Positions 6,877-7,596 of a stretch of 7,596 bases of DNA are shown piece after piece. Below the pieces are notes generated by a model. That model had not been told where the DNA came from and ran no database searches. It saw nothing but the letters and a program-made list of their open reading frames with translations. Each line of letters starts with the position of its first letter. Positions within the stretch are counted from its first letter, which is position 1. Source of the DNA: Bacteroidota bacterium (GTDB lineage Bacteria; Bacteroidota; Bacteroidia; Chitinophagales; Chitinophagaceae). The stretch spans positions 1-7,596 of the forward strand of contig JAEZDC010000118.1 of assembly GCA_023429825.1 (NCBI GenBank), written 5' to 3'. Made by a program: the position numbers and the translations under genes.

Positions 6877-7392
6877 TTACTTCAGCTTCAAAACAGGTTT
6901 TAGTAAATACTTACCCGGACCCATTTTGTGCACTGACTCTGCAGCATCAAAGTCGATCAATACCGATTCCTTTCCATCTAATCTGTTTCCAATCCATACT
7001 CTCAACCTATCTCCGGCCTCACTATCAATAAGTAGCGGATATATTTTATTTCCCACCTTGATAGTGTTGTTCTCACCTAAAACAAACCTTATTTCCTTTA
7101 CATCATTTCCCGGAACAATTCCTTTGCCAATTACAGTTTCGATCCCGTTTGTGTAATCAAGCAAGTTGTACACCTTGCTTCCTTCACTCAACACAATCCA
7201 CTCGTTCACATTACCATAATTCACCCTTACCTCTTTTATCTCAACGTTCACTTCCTGTGCAGGGTAAGGATTATCCGTTAATCTTACCTTCAATTGCCTT
7301 TCTTTTTGCTGCTGTGGCGCTGTCATTGTAAAGCTGTAAAACAAACTCATAAATGTCAGCGTAAGCAGTGTAAATAACACCGTCGTTTTCAT
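6877..7392 (-). CDS. DUF4382 domain protein, exported or membrane-anchored
   Basis: The function of DUF4382 is not established; members are envelope or secreted proteins of beta-sandwich character, many of them lipoproteins. The 171 residues start with a lysine and a hydrophobic segment (4-23), a likely export signal. Domain hallmarks follow in order: LKVRLTDNPYP (34-44), VNVEIKEVRVNYG (48-60), WIVLSEG (65-71), NLLDYTNGIETVIGKGIVPG (76-95), VKEIRFVLGENNTIKVGNKIYPL (98-120), the acidic FDAAESV (148-154) and KYLLKPVLKL (161-170). No cysteine follows the signal, so it is not a lipoprotein. Pro26 directly after Ala25 argues against signal peptidase I cutting there, so the N-terminus may stay as an anchor. 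It has its own terminator and appears monocistronic. Nothing links it functionally to the sugar genes. Confidence 0.87.
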   Translation of the reverse strand: MKTTVLFTLLTLTFMSLFYSFTMTAPQQQKERQLKVRLTDNPYPAQEVNVEIKEVRVNYGNVNEWIVLSEGSKVYNLLDYTNGIETVIGKGIVPGNDVKEIRFVLGENNTIKVGNKIYPLLIDSEAGDRLRVWIGNRLDGKESVLIDFDAAESVHKMGPGKYLLKPVLKLK

Positions 7393-7596
7393 AGTTACTC
7401 ATTTCCAATCTTCTTCAATTCCTGTCTACGTATAAATGTTTAAAAAAACCATGCCAATGGAAAACAGCACTTAATTTTTTTGTTACCAAGCTGATGTAGT
7501 GCTATTTAGCTTCTCTTGCGTCGCACTCTTGTACATTCAGAACAACTATCAACAAAAAAGTTGTGTAACACGAATAGGGAATTACTCAACATCAGT
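7393..7596. other. Non-coding tail with upstream region of the DUF4382 gene
   Basis: No credible gene starts here on either strand. The longest open frame reaching the right part on the minus strand is about 29 codons and ends inside the dispersed element, with no family resemblance. The region must carry the DUF4382 promoter, but I found no good TTG / TAnnTTTG pair. Near the end, ACAACT (7542-7547) and AGTTGT (7559-7564) make a weak 6-bp inverted repeat. Confidence 0.5.
7510..7534. repeat. Dispersed intergenic element, copy 2 (upstream of the DUF4382 gene)
   Basis: It matches 2358-2382 at 23 of 25 bases in the same orientation, with core TTGCGTCGCACTCTTGTAC. Like copy 1 it lies upstream of a minus-strand gene, here 117 bases from the start codon instead of 45. 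The hairpin arms that flank copy 1 are absent. The adjacent GCTATTTAGC (7501-7510) is a small palindrome not shared with copy 1. Confidence 0.75.

Noticed and set aside
7506..7594. Minus-strand 29-codon open frame reaching the right edge
   Set aside because: It ends inside the dispersed element and shows no homology-like features. It is better read as non-coding sequence.

Overview
The window looks like chromosome of a Bacteroidota member, probably near Chitinophagaceae. This is inferred from AT-rich DNA, A-rich start regions without Shine-Dalgarno sequences, a Bacteroidota-style GlgA/GlgC pair, an FHS sugar transporter, a ROK kinase and a DUF4382 protein. It carries six complete protein genes plus the 5' end of a seventh. 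No tRNA, rRNA, CRISPR array, insertion sequence or phage gene is visible.

Layout, left to right. (1) Positions 1-150, minus strand: the start of prfB (release factor 2), interrupted after 20 codons by an in-frame TGA inside a textbook +1 programmed frameshift site. A standard gene caller would leave this stretch blank. (2) A 133-bp divergent intergenic region, then a plus-strand gene for a small putative lipoprotein (284-982) made of two related halves. (3) A shared bidirectional terminator (986-1014). (4) glgC (1035-2312) and glgA (2449-3861), both minus strand and transcribed glgA then glgC, for ADP-glucose synthesis and glycogen chain elongation. The 136-bp gap between them holds a copy of a short dispersed intergenic element. 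(5) A 126-bp divergent intergenic region with a perfect 17-bp palindrome. (6) A plus-strand two-gene unit: an FHS-family sugar permease (3988-5751) and, one base after its stop, a ROK-family sugar kinase (5753-6721). (7) Two terminators, one for each of the convergent neighbours. (8) A minus-strand DUF4382 secreted or anchored protein (6877-7392). (9) A 204-bp non-coding tail with a second clear copy of the dispersed element.

How the genes fit together: the permease and kinase would import a hexose, most simply glucose, and phosphorylate it. GlgC and GlgA, transcribed divergently from the same intergenic region, would turn glucose-1-phosphate into ADP-glucose and then glycogen. The linking phosphoglucomutase and the branching enzyme GlgB are not in the window. 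The less routine points are the prfB recoding site with a perfect AGGAGG in a lineage that mostly ignores Shine-Dalgarno pairing, the dispersed element, the palindrome between the two sugar units, the ROK kinase without its zinc-site cysteines, and the enlarged permease. None of these amounts to a demonstrably new system.
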